Assembly: GCA_964247055.1 (NCBI GenBank)
Contig: OZ176051.1
Span: 4,030,001 to 4,094,000, forward strand
DNA length: 64,000 nt
Source: Paragordius varius
Lineage: Eukaryota > Nematomorpha
Reading direction: 5' to 3'
Shown in pieces: positions 1-12,399 of the stretch. The translations under genes were made by a program, and so were the position numbers. Positions within the stretch are counted from its first letter, which is position 1, and each line of letters starts with the position of its first letter. Under the pieces are notes generated by a model that saw only the letters and a list, made by a program, of their open reading frames with translations, did no database searches and was not told the DNA's origin.

Positions 1-720
1 TTACAAAAATCGTTGTATGCATAGCATGTTTAGTCCATATAAATTCAATTTTTTTCGAAATAAATCTTACTAAACAAAATTGCATCTCTTAGACCGCTTA
101 AAAGACCCGTATGATTATGAAAGTTACTCCGATATTGACAACACTGGCATATATATTTGATCCAAAGAATGTGAAGTTTGTCTTTCATGAAGAAGTTCAT
201 TGGAAAAATAGCCACTTCACCAGTAAAGCTGGAAATCGTTTGATTAAATGACTAAAGAATTTTTAGAGGTGTCGCGCGTGATCCTCCAATGCTAAAAATT
301 TGCAAGAGAATTAAATAAATACAACATTAGAATTACTTTTATTTTTTGATAATATTTTATTCAGAATTTTTTTGCTCATTTTATTAACACCATTAATTGT
401 TGTTCGACTGAAGATAAATAACTTCATTTAATAAAAATGTAGGAATTATTCAAATATTGCCAACGAAATAAACAAAAATTAATACCAATCCATCACTAAG
501 GCTGAAAATTGTTTGAATAAATGGCTAAAGCGTAAATCTGTCAAGAAATATACAATCATTTCTCCAGCTATGGTAGAGTTTTCAGTGGGAAACGCTATTA
601 TCATTAATCCTTCCAATGTACTTAAAAATAAGAATGTAAATGAGCCAGTATATTTAATGGGCTTTAAATTTATTTAATATAATTACAAAATTATTTAATT
701 ATGCAATTCATTTGTAACCA
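1..720 (+). pseudogene. KDPYDYES-family gene fragments, copy 1
   Basis: The + strand reads a conserved peptide block around KDPYDYES (about 100-310). A second block follows at about 490-690 with NKWLKRKS and YTIISPAMVEF. I do not recognise the protein. Related blocks occur near 5.7, 6.4, 11.4, 12.1, 18.3, 24.4 and 32.7 kb on both strands, so this is an amplified gene fragment rather than a working local gene. The two blocks here look like alternative paralogous ends meeting at a KAGN or KAEN motif, which suggests recombination between copies. The interval 330-480 is non-coding flank that recurs in inverted form beside the minus-strand copies. Confidence 0.6.
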
Positions 721-1345
721 AATCAAAATAATAAGTCTTTCCAGTTATAAATACATTATAGACAAAGTCAAAAATCATTGAAATAAATTATGTAATTCAT
801 ATTTTCTTATCCCTTCTCTTACATATTTTAAATGCACATCCAATTAGATTTCTATACGATCATTTTTAATATATTTATTAATTTTGAATAGATTTGCTTG
901 ACTGTTCGCCAGCATATCAATAGTAAGTGGTATCTTTTTAATTTTCTGACACTTTTTTTAAAAAAAATCCTTGTTTATTTAAAGGTGTCCCTGAATATTT
1001 TAAATACGTACAATGATAGAGTATTAAAAATTTGCATAATATATTTGTTGTATGTTATTCAACTTAATTCAGTTTAAAATATAAAAATTTGCTAGATAAT
1101 ATAAATTAGTTATTTTTTCAGAAGCCTGTCTAGATTTGATATTTATATAGTATAGGGGACCAAATTTTTAATGGAAAAAGCGGGACAACTCTGAATGAAA
1201 GAGCAGCGTTTGCTATCAAAAATTTTCTAACAATAATTAATATCGTAGAATTTTTTTTAATAAATTTATAAGTATGAAAAAATGTATAATATTTCATTAC
1301 TTAATATATTTTTTATTTGAGTAATTTGTATGAGCAGGTTATTAT
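720..1345. repeat. Non-coding flank shared by the macro-units
   Basis: AT-rich sequence without a credible ORF. It recurs at about 6970-7555 and 12900-13500, and more weakly at 32930-33350, always between a KDPYDYES fragment and SatX. This shows the whole block was duplicated together. Confidence 0.6.
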
Positions 1346-2985
1346 CATTTTTCAATCTAATGGCTGGCTTTGTGATCTGTTTCCGGAAAACCGGTAGACT
1401 TATTCCAATTCAAATGTCAAAAATATAATCACTAATGAATGCCCCCACAATAGCTTAGCCCTTTTTTAAATTAGGTCCCCAGTTCAAGCCCACCGTGTAA
1501 AAAACGGGTGTTTTTGAAAACACCTCCACAAAAATCGGGACTTTGAGACAATTTTCCGGAAAACGTGTTGGACCATTCGATTTTAAATATTATTTTTTTT
1601 ACTTTTTTTCGATTGCGCCGAACATAGTTTTAATTTAGGCCTCCTTTTTACCCCTCCCCTAACATGCCATTTTTTTCAAAAAACCAAGTCAACAAAAATA
1701 ATTTTTGGAATCTATTTCTCGCTTAAGATATGAGACCGTAAATTTCAATGATTCCATGTATTACCAGTTACAAGGCAAACATTTTAGTCGTGCGTTTATA
1801 ATGGCTGCTGGGTAAGGAGATACCCGCTAAAAACTGCGCTGTCATATCGAAATAGCGTGCTCTTGGGGCTAAATTTCCGAAAACCTTAGGTTATATGAGT
1901 TATATAGGTGCTTAAAATATTACACCAGACAAAAATTTAGGTCGGGCGGTTTTTATTAGTCGTTAACTAGGCCCTTCAAGCCCTGAAAAGTGCGCTACCG
2001 TAGAATTATTTTTTTGTTTAGAGGCAATTTTTCCAAAAACTAATGAGAGCATATGGAAATCAATCATGATTCCAGGTATTCTCCGTATTTTATTCAAGCG
2101 CCTTTTTGTATCAGCCTCTGGGCATGGAGCTACCCCAACTGCGTCACCATATCGAAATTGCATTGCTAAGTTAATTTTCTGACATATCTGGCCATATAAG
2201 TTTAATTAATGCCCGAAATATTACCAAGTCAAAAATTTAAGCTGAGCAGTTTTTTAAATTAGCGCTTAATTAGGCCCTTTACGCCCTAAAAATGCGCTAT
2301 CATTGATATTTAGTTAGCCATTCTTCCAAAAAGTATTATAAACAAAGGAATGAACAATGATTCCAGGTATACCCCTATAAAGGCAAAAATATTTATCAAA
2401 CGTCTGTTTTATATTGGTCTCTAAGTGGCGGGCTACCCGCCAACAACTGAGCCATATGGATACAGCGTCACTTTGGTGGCAAATTTTAAAAAAATTATCA
2501 GGCCATATGAGTTCAATAAAGCCTTTACCCGTTAAAAGGCAAAAAATTAAGTAAAGCGGTGTTATTTAATTAACCCTTAATTAGGCCCATGCCCTGAAAA
2601 AATGAGCCACTATTTAGAAAATTCGTTATTTTGGAGCTAATTTACAGGAAATTTAATGAGCTCATTAGAAGCTTTAAATATTACCCGTAACTAGGTAAAA
2701 TAGGTAGGGCGTCTTTATATTAGCCGTTAATTTGGGGCCTATATGTCCTAAAAATACGCCATCATATAGAATATTTGGTGTTAAGGTATTTTTTCGAATT
2801 GCTTATGATACGATGGTATCAAAGATGAATCCAAATATTTTCCCCATAAAGGCAAACAATTTGATTCAGCGCTTTTTCCATATAGGCATATGGGTAATGG
2901 TCTAGCGGTTTACTGAGACGCTATACAAAAATGGCTGGGTGATGGAGTTAATTTTACGAGTTCAATTAATCACACTTCGGAAATT
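1345..2985 (+). repeat. SatX dispersed satellite-like repeat, copy 1
   Basis: It opens with a module containing CTGGCTTTGTGATCTGTTTC and a CCGGAAAACCGG-type motif. About five diverged sub-repeats of roughly 300 bp follow, carrying recurring words such as AGGCAAAAATTT, GCTACCCGC, TTAATTAGGCCC and CAATCATGATTCCAGG. Sub-unit starts fall near 1800, 2110 and 2415. Copies recur at 7.55-9.37/10.69-10.87, 13.5-15.3, 41.16-42.86, 54.82-56.13 (inverted) and as a tandem array from 58.87 kb. Short ORFs inside are not conserved in reading between copies, so I treat the family as non-coding. Confidence 0.8.
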
Positions 2986-3335
2986 TGTATGATATTATTT
3001 CCTTTAAAAAGGGACCACAAATGATTTACTTTTTATATCCCGTGATCCCAGCTGTGTAAACATAATTTCAAAATAAATTTACCATGATTTCTCAAAATAA
3101 AAATCTCAAATTAAATCCAATGATCGCCAGTTTAAATATGGACATTTCGAGTTAACAATAGTTGAGCCTATGCAAAAACCCGTAAAAGAATAATTAAAGA
3201 CATTCTTTTTATTAAATATGTTTTTTCTTTTTTTCATTTCCATTACCTCTATTTATTGCAAATTATTAAGAATAATTATGGATGAGACTGCGTTACAGAG
3301 AAGCGTGACAGGGCCAGCTAGTATATTATAAAAAT
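2985..3335 (-). mobile_element. Possible Helitron-like 5' terminal region
   Basis: Read on the minus strand, it begins near 3335 with ACTAGCTGGCCC followed by a GTCACGC word. Near 3060 it contains CAGCTGGGATCACGGGATAT. These words resemble 5' termini of insect Helitrons as I remember them. The same region, slightly truncated, follows SatX at about 15340-15625. No helicase is present here. Family assignment is from memory and tentative. Confidence 0.4.
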
Positions 3336-3339
3336 CTAT

Positions 3340-4191
3340 AAAAAATTTATTAAAATTTATTTGAACATAAGGCTTTCAGAGCTTTTAACATTTAATTTTG
3401 ATTTCTGCTTTCCACACTTGATTTGCTTTAGTATAAACGCGTTCAGTCGCAGCGTTATTTCCACGTAAAGAGAGTGTGAATCCCACAATTTTTAAAACAT
3501 TATTGTAGGAACGTAGTTTGTTTCAAAATGATGAAATATTTCCAACCATTTGTCCTCTATTGTTATTTTTTCTGATGCCCAATATTTAAGCTTCTTATCA
3601 ATATATTTTTAACCAATATTTGTTAAAAAGATCATTTTCAGTTATTGTTTGGAAATTTCAAATAAATATAATCAAAGGACCTATAAACATCATACCAATA
3701 AATTCTGGTTTTAATGTAATCCTATAAACTATCATTGAATCGTCCGTCCAGTCAAAATAATCTCTGCAGTTGGTATACAACCGTTTTATACGCATAATAT
3801 GTGACGGTTTATTGCACCTTGCTCTTCGAGCTCATTTATACTATGGCTAATAGTTAATGGCAGAAATTTATATTTAACCTTTCTTGACATTGGTATATAA
3901 TATTAATGGCATTTTCTACTTTGAGTGCAGATAATTTGTCACCTTCAATAAGTTTAATGACATTTTGAAAAACAGCAGCTTAATTTTGTAAAAACTTTAT
4001 CCATATTTTTGAAGGTTCATTTTCAAAACTTTTTTAAAATTGTAGGTCATTTGTCTTGCGATAGAAAGTAAGATTTAATGGATCCTACAATTTCAAAATT
4101 TATTTGTTAGCTGGCAGAAGAGCAACGCGTTTTACAGTATCCAAATTTTTTGATATTCAACTTCCGCATTTTAAGCATTTCAGCGCGTACA

Positions 4192-4244
<53 letters not shown>

Positions 4245-4800
4245 GATATATTTTAACAACAATACTGGCCACATATACTGGTAAGTCAGCAACTGTTTGA
4301 TAAGCGTTCTGTATTATATGCGAACACCAATAATATTTTGATTCACATCTTTGGTTAACCTATAAAAAATATTATTTGTGCCTCTTATCGCTTTTCCTCC
4401 GAAATTAGAATTCGTATTGTCTGAACAGTATGCGATGATTTTTAGTTTAAAATATTTTTCCATAATATCAATAATAGAACTAAAAATTATTTTAGAATTT
4501 TCATCGGGCAAAGATAAAATTTTTTAACCTTAGTATCTGAATCAAAATATCTTATCATGGTTGGAAATAATTTTAATTCTCATCTTTTCGTACTCATTTT
4601 GTAAAAAATCTAAAATAAATTATATCGATATTAATATCACTTTTTATAGTGTTCTATGGTAAGCCTAAGTAGCAGATATGATTTGACTCATCCAATAGGT
4701 ACGAACACAAAAAAGCGCAAAACAATCAGTTAAATTTTAAATTTATGTGGTAGCGGGACGTGAATGGTAAAAGACCAGGATGTCTGGTCAACCTAATATA
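3340..4800 (-). pseudogene. hAT transposase fossil, copy a
   Basis: On the minus strand a decayed BED/hAT-type transposase is readable in pieces. Near 4314-4511 it has SDNTNSNFGG and GTNNIFYRL, the core motifs of this hAT branch. Near 3420-3480 it has the C-terminal dimerisation signature (LSLRGNNAATERVYT-like). The BED zinc finger seen in sister copies b, c and d is missing. The terminal sequence with GTCTGGTCAACCTAATA near 4780-4800 matches the TAGGGTGGCCAGACG-type terminus of copies b and c. It is broken by many stops and frameshifts. A pure TA microsatellite (about 4196-4238) lies inside. Confidence 0.7.
4196..4238. repeat. (TA)n microsatellite
   Basis: About 21 uninterrupted TA dinucleotides lying within hAT copy a. 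Confidence 0.95.
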
Positions 4801-5430
4801 GTAATAGAATTAAAAAATAATCATATGCGCCCCTTGTGTTTTAATTATTCTGAGAAGGACTATAATGTTGGCGTGTGGATATAAACTCCGAAAATTACGG
4901 CAAAAATCTATAATATTTTGATTGTCTCAAAACTTAAACTCATCTGATTAAATGAAATCTTAGAAAAATAGCGCGAAAAAATTTGAGCTGGATATTACAT
5001 TTTAAAAAATTGATTTTTATAAATCCGTCTAATAGGCTAAGAAATGAATTCAAACAGGCCCAATATGCACATAGTTTTGATAATATTGATTGCTAAGGGA
5101 ATTGCCGTGTAAAATAAAACAGATATTAATCATTTTTAGATTTTGGATTATATATGAAACCAGGATCAAAAACGTTATTAGCACCAACAAAGCATTTTGA
5201 AATTTGGAATAAAACGCCTAAATGAAGATTTTTCTAGAAGTAAATTCATTTAAGTTAAGGTAAATTAAACACTACCGAAATAAAGGATCTTTTATTGCTT
5301 TTCAGAGCTGTAATTTCCAACACAAATGGCTTTGCCAGCCCCATAAGCCAATATATTGGGCTGGCCACTTAAAAATACTATATATAAAACCATGGTGCTG
5401 TAAAAATTTTACAATTACTCTATATGTACT
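4800..5430. repeat. Spacer shared between hAT and KDPYDYES blocks
   Basis: No gene seen. It carries words such as GGCGTGTGGATATAAACTCC, and recurs with much higher mutual identity at 17390-18000 and 23460-24070, and as a remnant at 33360-33640. It is a passenger of the macro-unit duplication. Confidence 0.6.
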
Positions 5431-5860
5431 AAATATATTAATTTTTGTTTATTTCGTTGGTGAAATTTGGATCATTCCTACATTTTTATTAAATGAAGTT
5501 ATTTATAATCACTCGAACAACAATTAATGGTGTTAAACGAACAATACAAATTCTGAATATCAAAAAATAAATATAATAATTCAAATGTTGTATTTATTTA
5601 TATTCTTGCAAATTTTTAGTATTGGAGGATCGCGCGTGAAACCTCTGAAAATTCTTCAGCCATTTAATTAAAAGATTCCCACCCTTAGTGGAAAAGGGTC
5701 TATTTTCCGAGACTTCTACATGGGACATTGCTGTCAATATCTATGTAGCTTTCATAATCATAGGGGTCTTTTAAGCGATCTAAAAAGGCAAATTTGTCTA
5801 GTAAGACAAAATCATCAAAAATAAAATGAATCATCATTATTGCAATTATAATCCAGCTTA
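5430..5860 (-). pseudogene. KDPYDYES-family fragment, copy 2
   Basis: Minus-strand degraded copy of the block, centred on 5640-5800, with its shared non-coding flank at 5430-5600. It lies in inverted orientation to copies 1 and 3, so each macro-unit is bounded by inverted copies. Confidence 0.55.
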
Positions 5861-5869
5861 AATTATCGA

Positions 5870-6010
5870 AAATTCACCACAATCTACTGTCCACACTTAA
5901 TTTACTGTAAATTAAACGCGTTCAGTCGCAGAGTTATTTCTAGGTAAAGGTGTGAATCCCACAATTTTACTCAAGTCTCCTTTTGAATAATTATGTGTTT
6001 TCAGTTTACC
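5870..6010 (-). pseudogene. hAT transposase C-terminal scrap
   Basis: Minus-strand sequence matching the hAT dimerisation segment of copies a and b: the motif around ACGCGTTCAGTCGCAG encodes the ATER-like signature. Only the 3' end of the transposase remains. The same scrap occurs at 11560-11720. Confidence 0.5.
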
Positions 6011-6240
6011 CCGTGTAAAAATTTAGATTTTTTACAATGCCAGTGCTATTCAATTAGAAGAACTAATGCTTACAAATATTTCGGAGGGGCCTAGCATGGT
6101 TAGCCACTTTATTTATTAGTTACTGTATTTAGCCCCATCCACCGTATAATTTGCTTTCTTACAAAAAACTAAGTCCCATTGTGTTTTTATTAAAGCAATC
6201 TTTTGAAAAAGTATGAGACATAATAAACCTGAATATTGAT
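6010..6240. repeat. Junction sequence between macro-units
   Basis: No gene seen. The stretch recurs almost unchanged at about 11720-11945, which confirms tandem duplication of the macro-unit with this junction. Confidence 0.55.
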
Positions 6241-6970
6241 TCCATCTCACTGTTTTACAAAAAAGGGTTGTATGCATAGCATGTTTGTCCATATAAATTC
6301 AATTTTTTTCTAAATAAATCTTACTAAACAAATTCGCATCTTTTAGACCGCTAAAAAGACCCGTATGATACGAAAGTGCTCCGATATTGACAACACTGGC
6401 ATATTTATTGATCCAAAGAAAGTGAAGTTTGTCTTTCATAAATAAGTTCATTGGAAAAATAGCCACTTCACCAGTAAAGCTGGAAATCGTTTAATTAAAT
6501 GGCTAAAGAATTTTCAGAGGTGTCAAACGCAATCCTTCAATGCTAAAAATTTGCAAGAAAATTAAATAAATACAACATTAGAATTACTTTTATTTTTTGA
6601 TAATATTTTATTCAGAATTTTTTTTCTTCGTTTTATTAACACCATTAATTGTTGCTCGACTGAAGATAAATAACTTCATTTAATAAAAATGTAGGAATTA
6701 TCCAAATTTCGCCAACGAAATAAACAAAAATTAACCAATCCACCACTAAGGATGGAAATTGTTTGAATAAATGGCTAAAGCGTAAATCTGTCAACAAATA
6801 TACAATCATTTCTCCAGCTATGGTAGAGTTTTTTGTGGGAAATGCTATAATCATTAATCCTTCCAATGTACATAAATATAAGAATGTAAAAGAGCCAGTA
6901 TATTTTATGGCCTTAAATTTATTTAATATAATTACACAATTATTTAATTATGCAATTCATTTCTTGTAAC
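6240..6970 (+). pseudogene. KDPYDYES-family fragments, copy 3
   Basis: Two + strand blocks, 6340-6560 and 6740-6969, parallel those of copy 1. The second has an open stretch of 68 codons containing NKWLKRKSVNKY and PAMVEFFVGNA, the best preserved version of that block in the window. Function is unknown. It looks like duplicated debris, though one open block could be a terminal exon. Confidence 0.55.
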
Positions 6971-7554
6971 CAAATCAAAATAATAAGTCTTTCCACTCAT
7001 AAATATAGACAAAGTAAAAAAACTTGAAATAAATTATGTAATTCATATTTTTTATCCCTTCTCTTACATATTTTAAATGCACATCCAATTAGATTTCTAT
7101 ACGATTTGGAGACGGCATTTTTAATATATTTATAAATTTTGAATAGATTTGCTTGACTGTTCGCCAGCATATCAATAGTAAGTGGTATCTTTTTAATTTT
7201 CTGACACTTTTTTTTATAAAAATCCTTGTTTATTTAAAGATGTCCCTGAATATTTTAAATACGTCCAATGATAGAGTAATTCAGTTTAAAATATAAAAAT
7301 TTGCTAGATATTATAAATTAGTTATTTTTTCAGAAGCCTATTGTCTAGATTTGATATTTATATAGATTATTTAATGGGAAAAGCGGGAGTACTTTGAAGG
7401 AAAGGGAGGGGGAGTTTACTATCAAACATTTTCTTAATTTTAAAATACAATATAAGTATGTAAAAATGTATAATTTTTCATTACTTTATATATTTTTTAT
7501 TTGAATAATTTGTATGAACAGGTTATTATCATCTATTGATCTATATATTTATAA

Positions 7555-9372
7555 AAATGGGAATGGCTATCTTTGTGATCTGTTTCCGGAAAACCGGAAG
7601 ATTTATTAATTCAAATGTCAAAAAAATATAATCACTAATGAATGCCCCGACAATAGCTTGGCCCTTTTTTTGAATTAGGTCCTCAGTTCAAGCCCACCCC
7701 GTGTAAAAAACGGGTGTTTTTGAAAACACCTCCACAAAAATCGGGACTTTGAGACAATTTTCCGGAAAACGTGTTGGACCATTCGATTTCAAATATAATT
7801 TTTTTTTACTTTTTTTCGATTGCGCCGAACATAGTCGGCTTGCTTTTTTAATTTAGGCCTTCTTTTTGCCCGCTTCCCCCGTAAAATGCCATTTTTTTTT
7901 CAAAAAAACCAAGTCCACAAAGATAATTTTTGAGTCTATTTTTCGCCCAATGTATGAGATCGTAAAATTCAATGAGGCCATGTATTCCCAGTTAAAAGGC
8001 AAATATTTTAGTCGTGCATTTTTTATATTGGCTGCTGGATATGGAGATACCCGCTAAAAACTGCCGCGTCATATCGAAATAGCGTGCTTTTGGGGCTAAA
8101 TTTCCGAAAACCTATTAGGTTATATGAGTTATATAGGTGCTTAAAATATTACACCAGGCAAAAATTTAGGTCGGGCGGTTTTTTATTAGTCGTTAATTAG
8201 GCCCTTCAAGCCCTGAAAAGTGCGCTACCATAGAATTGTTTTTTTTGTTTTAGGGCAATTTTTCCAAACACTAATGACAGCATATGGAATCAATCATGAT
8301 TCCAGATATTCTCCGTATTTTATTCAAGCGCCTTTTTTGTATCAGCCTCTGGGCATGGAGCTACCCCAACTGCGTCACCATACCGAAATTGCATTGCTAG
8401 GAGTTAATTTTCAGACATATCTGGCCATATAATTGGTGCCCGAAATATTACCAAGTCAAAAATTTAAGTTGAGCAGTTTTTTAAAATTAGAGCTTAATTA
8501 GGCCCTTTACGCCCTAAAATGCGCTATCATTGATATTTAGTTAGCTATTCTTCCAAAAAGTATTAAAAACATAAGGAATGAACAATGATTCCAGGTATAC
8601 CCCTATAGAGGCAAAATTTTTTATCGAACGTCTTTTTAATATTGGTCTCTGGGTAGGGGATACCGGAAACAGCGTGACTTTGGAGGCAATTAAAAATTTA
8701 TCAGGCCATATGAGTTCAATAAAGGCTTTACCCGTTTAAAGGCAAAAATTCAAGTGAGGCGGTTTTATTTAAATACCCTTTAATTAGGCCCATGCCCTGG
8801 AAAAATGCGCCACTATAGAATGACTTTTTGGTTTTAAGGCAATTTTTCGAAAATAACACAGGAGCGGAATCAATCATGATTCCAGGTATTACCCGGATGA
8901 AGGCAAAAATTTTAATCGAGCGTTTTTTGTTTAGCTTCTTAGGGGGCTACTCTGTAAAACTGCGTCACCATATCGATACAGCATGCCTTTGGAGTCAAAT
9001 TTCATAAAACCTATGATCTTATAGCAATATATATGATAATTTCAGATACTCCCCATATAAAGGCAAAAATTTTGCCTAACGCCTTTTTTATACCTGTTCC
9101 TGGGTTAGGAGCTACCCGCCAAAAAGTGCGCTGTTATATGGAAATTGCGTTGTTTTGGAGCTAATTTACAGAAAATTAAGCCATCCGAACTCATTAAAAA
9201 CTTGAAATATCATTAACCAGGTAAAAAAATCAGGCGTTTTTTATTAGCCATAAATTTGGGGCCTTTATGCCCTAAAAATACGCCATCAGATGATATTTTA
9301 GTGTTGAGGTATTTTTTCGAAAACCCATGAGACGATGATATCAAAGATGATTCCCAATATTTGCCCTATAAA
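7555..9372 (+). repeat. SatX copy 2, left part
   Basis: It has the same opening module and roughly 300-bp sub-repeats as copy 1. It is interrupted at 9373 by a hAT element and resumes at 10687 with AGGCAAAG in register, so copy 2 predates that insertion. Confidence 0.8.
9365..9372. repeat. Target-site duplication CCTATAAA (left)
   Basis: The 8-bp direct repeat CCTATAAA occurs at 9365-9372 and again at 10679-10686, immediately flanking the element. Eight base pairs is the hAT hallmark. Confidence 0.9.
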
Positions 9373-10678
9373 TAGGGTTGTGATTTTGACCCGCTTTTTC
9401 AAAAAAGGGGATCAGACTAGGTCCGACCTAGGTCATACCATATGTTATTGCCAATATTAAGTACATATCTTGTAAAATTATACTTTCACCAATCTTGATA
9501 ATTTAAATTTAATAACGATCTTTCCTGGAATCATACATAAAGACTTATAGAAAGTTTCAAATCACAGAAAGCTAAGAGTAACGAGAAAATATGGATTTAT
9601 TGAAACCTATTTGTGCTCTAATTATTTTAATTGTGTAAAAACGAGTCACTGTCCATGAACTTAACGTTAACTTAGGATGGTTCAAAGTTTTTTTTATACT
9701 TTAAAATTTTTTATACGATTTATTAGATTTAATATATAATCGTCTCACTATATTTAAAATTTCAGTAATCATATTAAGTTTAATATATTCTTTGATCAAA
9801 TTATTTAAAATATGACATTGGCATCCATGCCATATTATATTAGGATATTCTTTATTAATCAAATTTTCAGCAGCCTTCATGTTCGCTGCATTATCGGTCA
9901 CAATGGCATTAATTTTTTTAAATTTCCAATATCTTTTATAATTGGTTCCATTATGTTATAGATATATTCGACAGTCTTACTATGATAAGATGTGTCAATA
10001 TTAATAAAAATGATTTTTGGGATCCTTGCCAATAATATTTATTATTTGCTCCCTACGAATATTGGTAAAGGGATCGACGATTAATGAAATATTATTTTTA
10101 CATATTCCAATAACTTATATTTTTATATCTTCATAACATGAATCTAGTAATTTATTGGAAATCTGTTTTCTATTTGGAATAGCATAATTAGGTTTAAACT
10201 ATGAATGAAACTCCAAAAATGTTTGTATTCAACTATGTTTAGAGTTGAGGATGTAAAAATAAATTTTGCTAAATGTTTATGGCTAATTTCTCTTGAAAAC
10301 AGAAATTTTTAAGACTAAACTTAGGAAATTAAATAATTAGCTGGCTTTCGACCATCACCTTCTGTATATAATTTATTTCATGTTCTTTTAGATGTTTCTT
10401 CATTCGGTTTTTATTTAAATATATATAGTGTAATTGCATTTCATGCATGTAACTTCATTTTTTGATCGAAAAATTTCCACAAGGCTGATTTCATTATGAC
10501 TTAGGAAGTAAAGAAAAGATGTGTATCATATGATATTTACAACAAAATAATACATATATAAATAATATAAGGTTTTGTTTTCCTAAAAATTGTAAAATTA
10601 AAAATTGAAAAAAAATTGACTTAGGTCATTTTTTTCGTGGCCATGACCCTAGGTCATTGACTAATGGGCACAACCCTA
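9373..10678 (-). mobile_element. hAT transposon with intact 8-bp TSD, decayed transposase
   Basis: The 1306-bp element has termini TAGGGTTGTG and CACAACCCTA (10-bp inverted repeats) and subterminal palindromic words of the GACCTAGGTC type near both ends. On the minus strand the transposase is recognisable: a segment resembling SLIVDPFTNIRREQ (about 10040-10100), then TDNAANMKAA and WHGCQCHILNNLI (9701-9901). A BED-finger-like CxxC segment lies near 10440-10460. The C-terminal dimerisation part is not seen, and frames are broken upstream of 9901, so the copy should be inactive. It is a different hAT lineage from copies a-d. It interrupts SatX copy 2. Confidence 0.88.
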
Positions 10679-10686
10679 CCTATAAA

Positions 10687-10870
10687 GGCAAAGAATTTAA
10701 CTCAGCGCTTTCATATAGGTCTATGGGTAGGGGTCTACCGGTTTAAAACGGAGACGCCATATAAAAATGGCGTGGTTTTGGAGCTAATTTTCAAAAAAAT
10801 AAGGAAGCCAAACGAGTTCAGCTAAACACATATCTGGGGAATTTGTATAATATCATTCTTTCCTTTAAAA
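10687..10870 (+). repeat. SatX copy 2, right part
   Basis: Continuation of the SatX sub-repeat (GGTAGGGGTCTACCG words) after the hAT insertion, ending near the TTCCTTTAAAAAGGGACCAC word that also ends copies 1 and 3. Confidence 0.7.
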
Positions 10871-11100
10871 AGGGACCACCGATCATTATATTATCTTGTA
10901 TAAAATAACTATGATATAGAAGATGTTATAGAAATTTATAAAAATGTTGGTTTATTTTTGTCAATCTCTTAAAACCGAAATAATTGATAAATATTATCAA
11001 CAAATTTTTTTATTTTTCGAATTGTTGGGGTTGTTAAGAAACTCGCTATCATAAATGGGGTCGGGAATTACAAATGTTTAAAAAGCCTTGGTCTATAAGT
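10870..11100. other. Unassigned AT-rich stretch
   Basis: No ORF or repeat match recognised. It occupies the place taken by the hAT fossil in the other macro-units. Confidence 0.4.
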
Positions 11101-11560
11101 ATTAAATATATTAATTTTTGTTTATTTTGTTGCGAAATTCGGATAACTCCTAAATTTTTATTAAATAAAGTTACATATCTTCAGTACAACAATTAATGGT
11201 GTTTATAAACGAACAATATATATTTTGAATAAAATTTTATTAAAAAATAAAAGTAATAATTCAAATGATGTATTTATTTAGATTCTTGCATATTTTTATT
11301 GGAGGATCGCGCGTAACTGAAAAATCTTCAGCCATTTAATTAAACGATTCCCACCCTTAGTGAAAAAGGGTCTATTTTCCGAGACTTCTACATGAACAAA
11401 GTTCCGTTTCTTCGGATATGTGACATTTCTGTTAATATTGATGGAACTTTCGTAGTCGTATGGATCTTTCAAGCAGTCTAAAAAGGCAAATAAGTAAGAT
11501 TCAACAAAATCATCAAAAATAAAATGAATCATCATTATTGCAATTATAATCCAGCTAAAA
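11100..11560 (-). pseudogene. KDPYDYES-family fragment, copy 4
   Basis: The minus-strand open segment 11296-11535 contains LKDPYDYESS, GGNRLIKWLK and, upstream, IHFIFDDFVES. In sister copies 6 and 7 the upstream piece appears to lie across an intron-like gap. The flanking shared non-coding block is at 11100-11290. Confidence 0.6.
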
Positions 11561-11945
11561 TTATCGAAAATTCACCCCAAAAAGATTTTTCTGCTGTCCA
11601 CACCTGATATAAACGCGTTCAGTCGCAACGTTATTTCTATGTAAAGAGAGTGTGAATCCCACAATTTTACTCAAGTCTCCTTTTGAATAATCATGTGTTT
11701 TCAGTTCAACCCTTGTGAAATTTAGATTTTTTACAATGCCACTGCTATTCAAATAGAAGAACTAATGCTTACAAATATTTCGGAGTCGCCAATCATGGTT
11801 AGTCACTTTATTAATAAGTTACCGTGTTTAGCCCCAATAATTCGCGTTCTTCCAAAAAACTAAGTCCCAATGTGTTTTTATTAAAGCAATCTTTCGAAAA
11901 AGTATGAGACATAAATAAACCTGAATATTTGATTCCATCTCACTG
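11560..11945 (-). pseudogene. hAT C-terminal scrap and macro-unit junction
   Basis: The minus-strand segment 11561-11752 contains LSLHRNNVATERVY, the dimerisation signature of the hAT branch seen in copies a-d. From 11720 to 11945 it is the same junction as 6010-6240. Confidence 0.6.
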
Positions 11946-12380
11946 TTTTACTAAAAATCGTTGTATGCATAGCATGTTTAGTCCATATAAATTCAATTTT
12001 TTCGCAATAAATCTCACCGAACAAATTTGCCTCTTTTAGACTGCTTAAAAGACCCGTATGATTATGAAAGTTACTCCGATATTGACAACACTGGCATATT
12101 TATTGATCCAAAGAATGTGAAGTTTGTCTTTCATAAAGAAGTTCATTGGAAAAATAGCCACTTCACCAGTAAAGCTGAAAATCGTTTGATTAAATGGCTA
12201 AAGAATTTTCAGAGGTGTCAAACGCAATCCTATGCTAAAAATTTGCAAGAAAATTAAATAAATACAACATTAGAATTACTTTTATTTTTTGATAATATTT
12301 TATTCAGAATTTTTTTGTTCGTTTTATTAACACCATTAATTGTTGTTCGACTGAAGATAAATAACTTCATTTACAGTCAT
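11945..12380 (+). pseudogene. KDPYDYES-family fragment, copy 5
   Basis: The 76-codon open segment 12027-12257 has CLKDPYDYES, then FIDPKNVKFVFHKE and NRLIKWLKNFQ. A shared flank follows to 12380. The second block (NKWLKRKS) of copies 1 and 3 is replaced here by a different repeat. Confidence 0.6.
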
Positions 12381-12399
12381 GTAGACTTTATTTTGTTAA

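Noticed and set aside
4107-4292. ORF with an Ile-Tyr repeat
   Set aside because: Translation of the (TA)n microsatellite.
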